A DNA stretch of 64,000 bases from the NCBI RefSeq assembly GCF_008843145.1, contig NZ_CP030265.1:649001-713000 (forward strand), given 5' to 3'. Both the position numbers and the translations under genes were made by a program. Of this stretch, positions 40,975 to 48,961 are shown in pieces; positions within the stretch are counted from its first letter, which is position 1; each line of letters opens with the position of its first letter. This DNA comes from Skermanella pratensis. Lineage in GTDB: Bacteria > Pseudomonadota > Alphaproteobacteria > Azospirillales > Azospirillaceae. The notes under the pieces were generated by a model. That model had not been told where the DNA came from. It worked only from the letters and a program-made list of their open reading frames with translations, and did no database searches.

Positions 40975-41505
40975 TTACGGTCCGATCGCCTGCGGACTCC
41001 GGCCGGCCGATTCAAGCGACGCCGCTATGTCGGCGATCGATCGGAACAGGGTGAGCGGACTGTCCCTGGAGGCCAGGAACCCCTTTCTCCGCCAGAAACC
41101 CGCCGCTTCGTCGTCGATGGCGTTGACCACCAGCGCGCGTCCGCCGATCAGTCCGGCGCCGAGCACCGCGCGGGTCAAGGCATGCCGGAGCAGGCCGTTC
41201 CCGATCCCGCGCCCGGCCCAGGCCGAGTCCGTCGCCAACTGGCCGAGCAGGAGGCAGGGCACGGGCGAGGGGGGCTGGCCTGTCCGGATGGATCGCGGCA
41301 TGGAGTCGGGAATGACCGCCGTCGGAGCAAGTCCATAATAGCCGACGACCCTCATGGATTGATGCACGACCATCACGACGGTGAAGCCCTTTTCAGTATT
41401 CGCGAGGGCTCGCGTTTTCAGCCAGGCGTCAAGGCCGGGCTTGCCGCAGGAGAACGACGAGACGTCATGTGACGCCTGGATTCGCTCAGGAGCCGACAGG
41501 ATCAT
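40975..41505 (-). CDS. GNAT-family acetyltransferase toxin (TacT-like)
   Basis: A 176-residue GNAT of the TacT/AtaT/KacT kind, toxins that acetylate the amino group of charged tRNA and stop translation. MILSAPERI opens as in relatives, FSCGKPGLDAWLKTRALANT gives the typical start, and the acetyl-CoA loop reads LATDSAWAGRGIGNGLLRHA. FWRRKGF near the end carries the conserved Phe/Arg region. It overlaps the upstream DUF1778 gene by 20 bases, the standard antitoxin-toxin arrangement. Catalytic residues were not verified by alignment. Confidence 0.88.
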   Translation of the reverse strand: MILSAPERIQASHDVSSFSCGKPGLDAWLKTRALANTEKGFTVVMVVHQSMRVVGYYGLAPTAVIPDSMPRSIRTGQPPSPVPCLLLGQLATDSAWAGRGIGNGLLRHALTRAVLGAGLIGGRALVVNAIDDEAAGFWRRKGFLASRDSPLTLFRSIADIAASLESAGRSPQAIGP

Positions 41506-41797
41506 CGGACCCGCCGGCTTCCTCCCACGGCGCCTTTCTCGCCAGCACCTTGACCATCGCCGGAACCGGTTCGCCCGGAGCCGAGATCGCCACGACGAAC
41601 TCCTCGAACCCCTCGGGGTCCAGGCGCACCAGGCTGCTTTCCAGAATGACGGCTTCGGCGGCGCTGACCGCCGCGTCGCGGACGAAATCCGTCCTCGACC
41701 GCCCGCGCAGGCCGGCGGCGCGGTCGATCACCGCAAGGTCGGCCTCGGGAAGACGCATCGAGATGGGGTAGTCTTTACGCCTGGACGATCCGGTCAT
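41486..41797 (-). CDS. DUF1778 ribbon-helix-helix antitoxin (TacA-like)
   Basis: A 103-residue antitoxin. The N-terminal ribbon-helix-helix reads KDYPISMRLPEADLAVIDRA followed by AGLRGRSRTDFVRDAAVSAA. The C-terminal ~45 residues (LDPEGFEEFVVAISAPGEPV) are the toxin-neutralising part. TacA-type proteins bind and repress their own promoter; an inverted repeat at 41832-41845 is a candidate site. ATG 41797 follows GGAGAACGCG; the in-frame extension upstream is not family-like. Confidence 0.9.
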   Translation of the reverse strand: MTGSSRRKDYPISMRLPEADLAVIDRAAGLRGRSRTDFVRDAAVSAAEAVILESSLVRLDPEGFEEFVVAISAPGEPVPAMVKVLARKAPWEEAGGSDDPVGS

Positions 41798-41831
41798 CGC
41801 GTTCTCCGTCGAAAGCCGAGAGATGGCTTTT

Positions 41832-41845
41832 CGTATCGTAATACG
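41832..41845. promoter_or_regulatory. Inverted repeat in the toxin-antitoxin promoter
   Basis: CGTAT-CGTA-ATACG lies 35 bases before the antitoxin start in an AT-rich patch. On the minus strand TTGCTA, then 17 bases, then ATACGA could be the promoter, and the palindrome would overlap the -10. This is the place where a TacA dimer would bind. The remainder of 41798-42028 has no supported gene; 41877-41897 holds a decayed copy of the GCGCGGGTCAAG repeat word. Confidence 0.5.
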
Positions 41846-42028
41846 CAATACATTAGCAACGCCAATTTTCCGCCTGCGCGGGTCAAGCCGACGCATGAAG
41901 AAGAATGGGTGCCGCATACCCCGGAGGTAGGGAAAGCTAAGCTCCCCAAACCCACCGAATGGAACGGATCATTCGCGACTTGAACCGCTGCCGCGCCCGG
42001 CAGCCGTGGACCGCACCGGCGCCCGCCG

Positions 42029-43087
42029 TCACTGGCGCGCCTCTCCGTCCCCATGCCCGGCAGCGGCGCCGATTTCCCCGTCTCCCCAGTCCGAGACGAT
42101 CGCCAGGACCGAGTCGTGATGGGCCTTCCCCGACTTAGTACCCTTCGCCGCCAACTCGCGCACCGCGGGATCGCGTCCGTGGATCGACGCATGCTCGTAG
42201 CGATAGAACCATTCGTAATGATGAATCACCTGGGACATGATGTATTCCCGGTCGAACGCCGGGCCGGACAGCCCCTCCAGCCGATCGCGAGTCCGCCGCT
42301 GGACCGGCCCGACCGTCTCCAGCGGCGCTACGCCGTTGGCACCGGCGGCCTGCCGGAACTGCTCGCCCGAGCGGCCATGTTCCTCGACCATGCGGCGCGC
42401 GAACGCGCGGACCGGTTCCGTCACGGCTTTCTCCGCCGCCATTTCGCCCAGGCGCACCTGCGACAGTTCGACGTTCATGGCATAGACCAGGAACATCCGG
42501 TCCTCCGGCGCCAACCCATCCGGCAGGCCGCCCCTCAGTTCCTCGGCGAGCCGCCCGGCCTGCTCCCTAAAAGCCTCGTTGGCATCGACCTCCCCGGCGG
42601 CCGCGTTCCGCACCGCGGGATCGGTGCCGTGCCGCGCCTCCCTCCGGTAGATCCAGCCCGCGGTATAGAGGGCCGGTTCCTGAATGCCCACATACACGGC
42701 GTCGAAAGCGGCGCCGTCCAGGTTCCGAAGCCAGTCGATCGACCGTTGCGTGACCGGATCGATCTCCCGCACGGGTTCGACCCTGTTGCTTCCGGCAAGG
42801 CCGGCCAGCTCTTCCCCGGTCTCCGAATGATGGGCGAGGATCCGGCGGGCAAGGTCGCGCACCCGCTCGTCCCGGGCATGTTCCGCGGCGAGCGTGCCGA
42901 TCGCGACCTGGCCGGCGCTGGTGGACGTCGCCGAAAGAAGATAGTTCACTTCCTCCGCATGGGGCTCCGCGGCCTGCAGGGCAGTCTGCGCCTGGGCCGC
43001 GCCGGCCAAGGCCGCCTGGGCGACCGATGCGAGGAGGGCGATTCCGCGGATCGTGGACCCGATCGTTGCTGGTCTGGCTCGGTGCAT
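42029..43087 (-). CDS. Exported protein with two DUF4142 domains
   Basis: A 352-residue protein with signal peptide (about residues 1-33, cut near GAAQAQT) and two tandem DUF4142 ferritin-like helical domains, roughly 45-185 and 205-335. Each has the pattern of AxxH: first TLAAEHARDERVRDLARRIL and AHHSETGEELAGLA, then GEMAAEKAVTEPVRAFARRM and VEEHGRSGEQFRQA. DUF4142 proteins are periplasmic or envelope-located and of unknown function, sometimes stress-linked. ATG 43087 follows GGAGAGAAAG. It lies between the toxin-antitoxin pair and the LRR-Roc-COR-TIR gene, on the opposite strand to the latter. Confidence 0.82.
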   Translation of the reverse strand: MHRARPATIGSTIRGIALLASVAQAALAGAAQAQTALQAAEPHAEEVNYLLSATSTSAGQVAIGTLAAEHARDERVRDLARRILAHHSETGEELAGLAGSNRVEPVREIDPVTQRSIDWLRNLDGAAFDAVYVGIQEPALYTAGWIYRREARHGTDPAVRNAAAGEVDANEAFREQAGRLAEELRGGLPDGLAPEDRMFLVYAMNVELSQVRLGEMAAEKAVTEPVRAFARRMVEEHGRSGEQFRQAAGANGVAPLETVGPVQRRTRDRLEGLSGPAFDREYIMSQVIHHYEWFYRYEHASIHGRDPAVRELAAKGTKSGKAHHDSVLAIVSDWGDGEIGAAAGHGDGEARQ

Positions 43088-43244
43088 CTTTCTCTCCGGT
43101 ACAAGGTTCGTGCCCTGACCAGAGATGACCACCGAACGGCGCGGAAGTTCCAATCCGCGCAAGCCCCGGTCGGCTCCGCAGGAAAAGGATCGGCCCGGAA
43201 AAGCGTTCACCGCGCTTCTCGCCGCCCTCACCCTTCCGTCGAAC

Positions 43245-43276
43245 CGTAGGTCGGATAGAGCGAAGCGGCATCCGAC
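43245..43276. repeat. Solo arm of the CGTAGGTCGG hairpin element
   Basis: The 32 bases starting CGTAGGTCGGATAGAGCGAA match one arm of the elements at 22.9 and 47.3 kb with two substitutions (GGATAGAG; GCATCCGAC). No complementary arm follows within the next 300 bases. It is therefore a half element, either a remnant or a product of recombination between copies. Confidence 0.75.
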
Positions 43277-43594
43277 AATCCGGAGCGTCACCGCCAGACC
43301 CCTGCTTCGCACTCGCCGGCCTGCAACTTCAATGGAAGGCTAGCCAAGCCGGGATCGCCCCGGCGTATGCCAGCAGGTGCGTCCTTTTGCACATGTCCAA
43401 TCCGGCTGCAAAGCTTCCTAAGATACAACCCCTCAGAGTAGAAGTTCACCATCAATGAAGTGAATAAAAACTTGTACCGCAATGGCGCGCGCTTTTGAGG
43501 AAGTTCGATCAAGATGCAATCCGATAGCCCCGGTGCCAGTCATGAGCCATGAAAGGCCCCTGTTCTCCCCCGAGCTTCCTTATCGTCTGTCGCG
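43277..43594. other. Gene-free, AT-richer region before the LRR-Roc-COR-TIR gene
   Basis: These 318 bases fall to visibly lower GC than the flanks from about 43420 to 43490 (GAATAAAAACTTGTACC). They must hold the promoter of the downstream gene, but no clear -35/-10 pair or ribosome binding site stands out. A minus-strand reading frame at 43288-43512 has no family similarity or start signal. Confidence 0.5.
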
Positions 43595-46500
43595 ATGAGC
43601 CCCCGGGCCGACGGCATGGCGATCGCGCTGGCGCGCATCGCCGAGGAGAAGCAGAAGCTTACCGGAAAGCTGGATCTGGGCGGCTTGGACCTTACAAGTC
43701 TCCCAGACCCGTTGTTTGGCTTGAAGCATCTACGGGAACTCAACGTCGGAAATTCGACACTACGGGGTCTCGAACCGATACCTAATCGCATCAATGCTCA
43801 AAAGGAGAAGATAAAGCTCCTGTCCTCATTGCGAATCCTGTCAGTTGCGGCCTCCGACGTTTCTGATCTCGATTTCCTAAGGGAGTTGCCGGACCTTCTG
43901 GAACTGAACTGCTCGAACACAAAGGTGCGCGATGTGACGCCTCTGGCAACGCTTCACAATCTCCAGCGCCTATACTGTTACGAGACCCCCGTATCCGACT
44001 TGGCGCCGCTGACATCACTCGGAAAGCTCGAAGCGCTTTTCTGCGACGATACGGAAGTATCCGATCTGACGCCCTTGGCGTCGCTGCGCGGTCTGCGAAA
44101 ACTTGGTTTTGGCAAGACCTTGGTATCCGACCTGAGTCCTTTGGCAGCGCTTCAAGACCTTCAGTCGCTCGATTGCAGCGGCACTCCGGTATCCACGCTG
44201 AAACCTTTGGCGTCGTTCCGCAACCTGGAGCGGCTTGTCTGCGTAAGGACTAGGGTGCCCGACTTGACGCCGCTGACGTCCCTCAAAAGCCTCAAGTGGC
44301 TATTCTGCGCGCATACTCCGGTTTCGGATCTTGCACCTTTGAAATTTCTGGAAGAGCTTTCCTTACTGGATTGCAAGGTTACCGGCATATCCGACCTGAA
44401 ATATCTAGCAAACCTTCGCAAGGTTCGCAATATTGATTGCAGTGGAACGAGAGTCTCTGATTTGCGGCCTCTGGTATCTCTCAAAGAGCTCACGGTGCTT
44501 TCCATCAGTAACACACGAGTTTCGGACTTGAGGCCCCTGGCGTCTCTTGGCAAGCTTCGGGAACTCTCCTGCGATTATACGTCGGTCTCGGACCTGAAGC
44601 CCCTGGCGTCGCTTGTTGAACTCCGGGAGCTTCGCTGCGGCCGGACGGGGATATCCAATCTGGCGCCGCTGGCATCCCTCGCCAAGCTGAGGGTGCTCGA
44701 CTGTCGCGACACTTGCGTATCCGACCTGACGCCACTGTCGGCGCTCGATAGCTTGGAATTCCTTATCTGCAATCACACGGATGTTTCCGACCTGACTCCC
44801 CTGCTGCCGCTTGGCAAACTGGTCTCGATCAGTTTCTCGGAATGCCGGCTCCAGCCCCTGCCGCGCGGTCTTCTTGAAAAGCCCTCATTGAAGTTTGCAA
44901 CTCTGCATGGCACTCACGTTCCCGGAGTGCCGCCCACCGGCATCTTGTCGAATGACTTTTTCGACAACTGCCTGGAACGCCTGCGCGCCCATTTCACCGA
45001 CCTCGACGCCGACGCCGAAATCGTGCCGGACGTCAAGCTCATGCTGCTCGGCAATGGCGGGGCGGGCAAGACCCAGATCGCGCGCTGGCTTGCAGGGCAG
45101 CCGTTCGACGAGGCTTGGAACTCCACCCACGGCATAGAGATCATCACCGCCGCGTTACCCGGCGACCCGCCGATCCGGCTGCACGCCTGGGATTTCGGTG
45201 GTCAGGACATCTATCACGGCACCCACGCGCTGTTCCTGCGAAGCCCCGCCATCCTGGTGCTGGTCTGGGCGACGGATACCGAAACGCGGGAATCCCATCG
45301 GCAGGGCGGCATGACCTTCCGGGACCATCCGCTCGACTACTGGATCGATCTCGCCCGCCATCAGGGCGATCACCGCAGCCCGATGATCATCGTCCAGACC
45401 AAATGCGATACGCAGAAGCTGGAGACCCGGAAGCTTCCCGGCCGCACCGACGTGCTGGATGAACTCCCCTACTGCAAGACGCTCCATGTCAGCACCCGGG
45501 AAGGCCGCGGCAAGGCGGCGTTCGACGAGGCCCTGAGGGAGGCTGCCGGCTGGCTGCGCGACCCCGAGCGGGTTGGGCCGGTTCGGATCGGCGCGGGAAG
45601 GTTGCGGGTTCAGCGCCGGCTTGAGGCGTTGCGCGAAAGTCACAGGAACCTGCCGGCGGACCGGCGTCGGCACCGGCTGATGGGGATGGACGCATTCGAA
45701 AGCCTCTGTGCCGAACAGGGGGGCGTTTCCTCACCCGCCCATTTGCTGACCTACCTGGATGCCAACGGCACCGTGTTCTATCGGCCCGGCCTGTTCGGCG
45801 ACCGGATCGTTCTGGACCAGGCCTGGGCCTTGGACGCCATCTACGCCGTCTTCGACCGCGAACGCTGCCTGCGGGAGATCCGCCGGAGCGACGGGCGTTT
45901 CACCCGCCCCATGCTGGCGGATCTGGTATGGCGGGAGTACGGCGAGGACGAGCAGAAGCTGTTTCTCGGCATGATGCGGTCCTGCGGCATCTGCTTCATG
46001 CATCGCCGATCCGAAGATCCCAACGGCTGGGATGAAGCCGACGGTGAATACATCGCTCCCGATCTGCTGCCGGAACGCGCCGCCGTCGAGAATCGCTTGT
46101 CCTGGCGCTGGAACGCCGATGCTCCCGGAGAGACCGCGGTGTTCCGGTATCCTATCCTGCATGGCGGCATGATCCGGACGCTCATGGCGAGGGTCGGAGA
46201 AATGGCCGGGCAGGATGCGCTTTACTGGCAAGGCGGTTTCTGCGTTCACGAAGCGACGACTGGCAGTTGGCTTCTGATCGAGCAGGAGATGACCGGCCGA
46301 TGGCAGGGCGAAATCCGGGTGAGGACGCAATGCGGCCAAGCGGTGGCATTGCTCGACAGGATGGTGAGACTGGTCGAGCGGACGCAGACCCGCCTGGGCC
46401 TGCAATCGGAAGAACGTACGACAGGGACGGTGAGCCCGCCGGTTGTCGCCGAGGTGCCGGAGCAGGAAGCGCCGGAACAGGAAGCGATGACGTTCGGGCC

Positions 46501-47098
46501 GGCAAGGCCGGGCAACCCGCATGCACCGGAATGGTACGTGTCTTACGCTTGGGGCGAAGACACGACGAGGGAAGGGCGGGAACGGGAGCGCGTCGTGGAC
46601 GAACTCTGTGCCGCGGCCGAAAAGCGTGGCCGCCGCATCCTGCGGGACAAGAACGTGCTGGGCCTCGGCGACAGCATTCCCGACTTCATGCGCAGGATCG
46701 GCGAGGGGAAGCGCATTTTCGTGATCCTCAGCGACAAGTACGTCCACTCGCCTTACTGCATGCTCGAACTTACCGAGATCTGGAGGACCAGTCGTCAACA
46801 GGAGCGGGATTTTCTCGAACGGATACGTATCCTGGTCCTGCCCGACGCGCCGCGGATCGACAGGCCCGTCGAACGGGTCAAGTTGGCTGCCTACTGGAAG
46901 AAGGAGCACGACGATCTCAACGCCCTGGTTCAGGAGCATGGTGCCGGAGTCTTCGGCGATACCGACCATCGCCAACTGAAGCAAATGCAGCGATTCTATG
47001 CCGAGGTCTCCGACATCCTGGCCGCATTGTCCAGCCAAGTACGGCCCCGCACCGTGGAGCAACTGATCGAATGGGGCTTCGACGACCCCAAGAATTAA
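43595..47098 (+). CDS. LRR-Roc-COR-TIR protein (prokaryotic ROCO with TIR effector)
   Basis: A 1167-residue multidomain protein. Residues 88-417 are fifteen 22-residue leucine-rich repeats of internalin/SDS22 type, consensus VSDLxPLxxLxxLxxLxCxxT. Residues ~482-645 are a Roc GTPase: P-loop GNGGAGKT (486-493), DFGGQ (from 533), TKCD (from 602). Residues ~650-920 are COR (LDANGTVFYRPGLFGDRIVL, then DQAWALDAIYAVFDRE). After a PEQEAPEQEA linker, ~979-1165 is a TIR domain (EWYVSYAWGED, GDSIPDFMRRIGEGKRIFVI, YCMLELTEIW), with Glu1058 at the usual NADase position. The layout suggests a sensor, GTP switch and NAD-cleaving effector, as in immune receptors; the function is untested. ATG 43595 or 43616 could be the start. 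The LRR half is less GC-rich than its neighbours, suggesting transfer. Confidence 0.9.
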   Translation: MSPRADGMAIALARIAEEKQKLTGKLDLGGLDLTSLPDPLFGLKHLRELNVGNSTLRGLEPIPNRINAQKEKIKLLSSLRILSVAASDVSDLDFLRELPDLLELNCSNTKVRDVTPLATLHNLQRLYCYETPVSDLAPLTSLGKLEALFCDDTEVSDLTPLASLRGLRKLGFGKTLVSDLSPLAALQDLQSLDCSGTPVSTLKPLASFRNLERLVCVRTRVPDLTPLTSLKSLKWLFCAHTPVSDLAPLKFLEELSLLDCKVTGISDLKYLANLRKVRNIDCSGTRVSDLRPLVSLKELTVLSISNTRVSDLRPLASLGKLRELSCDYTSVSDLKPLASLVELRELRCGRTGISNLAPLASLAKLRVLDCRDTCVSDLTPLSALDSLEFLICNHTDVSDLTPLLPLGKLVSISFSECRLQPLPRGLLEKPSLKFATLHGTHVPGVPPTGILSNDFFDNCLERLRAHFTDLDADAEIVPDVKLMLLGNGGAGKTQIARWLAGQPFDEAWNSTHGIEIITAALPGDPPIRLHAWDFGGQDIYHGTHALFLRSPAILVLVWATDTETRESHRQGGMTFRDHPLDYWIDLARHQGDHRSPMIIVQTKCDTQKLETRKLPGRTDVLDELPYCKTLHVSTREGRGKAAFDEALREAAGWLRDPERVGPVRIGAGRLRVQRRLEALRESHRNLPADRRRHRLMGMDAFESLCAEQGGVSSPAHLLTYLDANGTVFYRPGLFGDRIVLDQAWALDAIYAVFDRERCLREIRRSDGRFTRPMLADLVWREYGEDEQKLFLGMMRSCGICFMHRRSEDPNGWDEADGEYIAPDLLPERAAVENRLSWRWNADAPGETAVFRYPILHGGMIRTLMARVGEMAGQDALYWQGGFCVHEATTGSWLLIEQEMTGRWQGEIRVRTQCGQAVALLDRMVRLVERTQTRLGLQSEERTTGTVSPPVVAEVPEQEAPEQEAMTFGPARPGNPHAPEWYVSYAWGEDTTREGRERERVVDELCAAAEKRGRRILRDKNVLGLGDSIPDFMRRIGEGKRIFVILSDKYVHSPYCMLELTEIWRTSRQQERDFLERIRILVLPDAPRIDRPVERVKLAAYWKKEHDDLNALVQEHGAGVFGDTDHRQLKQMQRFYAEVSDILAALSSQVRPRTVEQLIEWGFDDPKN

Positions 47099-47267
47099 CC
47101 ACCGCCAATCCTTTGAATGAAATCATTGTAAGCAGAACGTTGCCAGAAAGAACCCGGTTAGGTCCGCTTCAGCGCACACACCGGCATTCGCGCGAGTTTC
47201 AATGCCCCGCGCGCCGGGGTAATGCCCTCCGCCGGTATCCCGGCGCTTAAATGGAGAAATAATTCCT

Positions 47268-47348
47268 CGTAGGTCGGGTAGAGCGAAGCGGCACCCGACA
47301 AAGCAGGCGCTTTGCTGTCGGGTGCCGCTTCGCTATACCCAACCTACG
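47268..47348. repeat. CGTAGGTCGG hairpin element
   Basis: The left arm (47268-47300, starting CGTAGGTCGGGTAGAGCGAA) is nearly complementary to the right arm ending CCAACCTACG at 47348. The loop itself contains AAAGC-AGGC-GCTTT. Compared with the copy at 22.9 kb the outer arms are the same but the loop differs. It lies 170 bases after the LRR-Roc-COR-TIR gene. The rest of 47099-47581 is AT-richer, with a doubled word TATCCGTGTCCATCCGTGG near 47445, and no supported gene. Confidence 0.85.
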
Positions 47349-47581
47349 GTCTTATCCTTGCTAAGCAATTTATGGTTTTAAAGACCGTGGGAATCAATCC
47401 CAGGCGTTGCAAAAGCTGTCGCCATATCCGTGCCCATCCGACCTTATCCGTGTCCATCCGTGGATAATAGAAGCTCGGATACGCCAACTTCCCACCCGGC
47501 CCCAACCATCATCAGGATTGATTTCCTGAGCAATTCAAGGATAATAAACCCAATTCTCACTCCGCCCCGAAAGCCGCGACC

Positions 47582-48340
47582 ATGAGCCAGACCACCCCCG
47601 CCGCCGCCCCGGCCTCCGCATACTCCCCCCTCCCGCACCGGCAGGAAGCCTTCGCCCGCCATGTGGCATCCGGCCGAAGCTTCAGCCAAGCCGCCCGGCT
47701 CTCCGGCTATGCGTGGAACAGCGCGCGCCAGACTGGATCGCGCCTGATGCGGGACCCAGGCGTCGCCGCCCGCGTGGTCGAACTCACCGCCATCGAGGAT
47801 ACCCGCCGCCGCGCCGAGCTGGGCGAACTGGTCGCGGCGGCCAAGCGGGTGCTGCTCGACGCCATGGAGAAGCAGCAGCATTTCGCGGCGCTCCGCGCAA
47901 TCGACCAGATCGCCCGCCTGCGCAGCCTGGACGGCCCGCAGGCCGACGCCCGCCGCGCCGCCTTCGACGACGATCCCGACGACGCCGAAGAGGCCGGCGG
48001 ACCCGTCAGCAGCATCGCCGACCCCGACGCCCTGTTCGAGCCGCCGATGCCCCCCGCCGTCGCGGCCCCGGTCGAGCCCGCGCCCGAGGACCCGGAGAAG
48101 GCGCACGCCAAGGCCGTCAAGCTGCAGAACCGGCGCTACAGCAAATGCTATGACCTGGTCATGTCCAGGCATCCCGACATCAAGGCGAGGCTCCGCGACG
48201 CCCAGGACGTGTCGCTCTACTTCGACCAGGAATACCGCCTGCTGCCGCCCGAACTCTGGCCCGCCGGCAAGCCCCAGGCCGTGCCGAAGATGACGAATGT
48301 GAACGAAAGCGGCCATGCCCCGGGGGGCCGCCCGTCCTGA
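47582..48340 (+). CDS. Orphan terminase-small-subunit-like protein
   Basis: A 252-residue protein. Residues ~17-70 (RQEAFARHVASGRSFSQAAR, LSGYAWNSARQTGSRLMRDP, GVAARVVEL) resemble the helix-turn-helix DNA-recognition domain of phage terminase small subunits. A helical segment (~72-120) follows, then an acidic, Pro-rich spacer (~125-175) and a different C-terminal part (YSKCYDLVMSRHPDIKARLR and so on) that I do not recognise. No large terminase, portal or capsid gene is near, so it is a domesticated or stranded phage-like DNA-binding protein rather than part of a prophage. Hairpin elements flank it on both sides. Confidence 0.65.
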   Translation: MSQTTPAAAPASAYSPLPHRQEAFARHVASGRSFSQAARLSGYAWNSARQTGSRLMRDPGVAARVVELTAIEDTRRRAELGELVAAAKRVLLDAMEKQQHFAALRAIDQIARLRSLDGPQADARRAAFDDDPDDAEEAGGPVSSIADPDALFEPPMPPAVAAPVEPAPEDPEKAHAKAVKLQNRRYSKCYDLVMSRHPDIKARLRDAQDVSLYFDQEYRLLPPELWPAGKPQAVPKMTNVNESGHAPGGRPS

Positions 48341-48349
48341 CCTCCTGTG

Positions 48350-48406
48350 TTGGGCCATGGACCCGACCTACGATTCACCGCTCCGTAGGTCGGGCCCATG
48401 GCCCAA
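48350..48406. repeat. Inverted-orientation CGTAGGTCGG hairpin
   Basis: TTGGGCCATGGACCCGACCT (start of the arm 48350-48372) pairs with 48384-48406 with one mismatch around an 11-base loop. Here the CGTAGGTCGG word faces the loop rather than the outer ends, the reverse of the other copies. It starts ten bases after the terminase-like gene stop and may terminate that gene and the convergent copper chaperone gene. Confidence 0.8.
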
Positions 48407-48435
48407 CAACAGGTCGGAATCTCCTGTCGCCGGTA

Positions 48436-48923
48436 TCAGTGGTGCGCCGACCCCGACGCCCCCAGGGCTTCCACCACGTACTCGACCTCGACCGTGCCGG
48501 CCTTCTCGAAGGTCAGGGTGCCGGCGAAGCTCTCGCCCTGCTTCAGGGCCGCTTCAGGTCCATGAACATCAGGTGATAGCTCCCGGGCTTGAACTCGACC
48601 TTGCCCCCGGCCGGCACGGCGATGCCGTCGGGCAGGTGGCGCATGGTCATGATGCTGTCCTTCATCGCCATCTCGTGGATTTCCGTCCGGCCGGCGATCT
48701 CCGCGGTGGCGGAAACCAGTCGGTCGGCCTCGGACCCGGTGTTGGCGATGGCGAGATAGCCGCCGGCCACCCGGGCGCCGCCGGGCGTGGCGCGCGACCA
48801 GGGATGGTCGATCTCCAGGGGACCCGCCTTGGTGCCGTGGGCGAAGGCCGGGATCGCGGAAGGGCCGGCGAATGAAAACAGGACGGCGGCCGCCAGCGCG
48901 GCGGCGCGGAAAGACTTGGACAT
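48436..48923 (-). CDS. PCu(A)C periplasmic copper chaperone, apparent frameshift
   Basis: About 162 residues once one base is restored. The signal peptide ([20 protein letters not shown]) is cut near AFAHG. The mature domain has [20 protein letters not shown] and the copper ligands in [20 protein letters not shown] and [11 protein letters not shown]. The frame breaks after MDLKRP: the run GGG at 48546-48548 (CCC on the coding strand) lacks one base, and the next frame gives the expected [20 protein letters not shown]. PCu(A)C proteins deliver Cu(I) to the CuA centre of cytochrome oxidase, in line with the DUF2946 gene upstream and the SCO gene at the window end. Confidence 0.87.
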
Positions 48924-48961
48924 GCGGATACTCCACGCGAAAGGGAACGGGTTTCGATCGT

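Noticed and set aside
43288-43512. 74-residue minus-strand frame before the TIR receptor gene
   Set aside because: No start signal and no family; the region is more likely promoter DNA.
43856-44848. Regular 66-base repeats considered as a CRISPR-like array
   Set aside because: They are in frame, degenerate at third positions and encode leucine-rich repeats.
47582-48340. Prophage remnant
   Set aside because: Only one terminase-like domain is present; no integrase, portal, capsid or lysis gene within the window.
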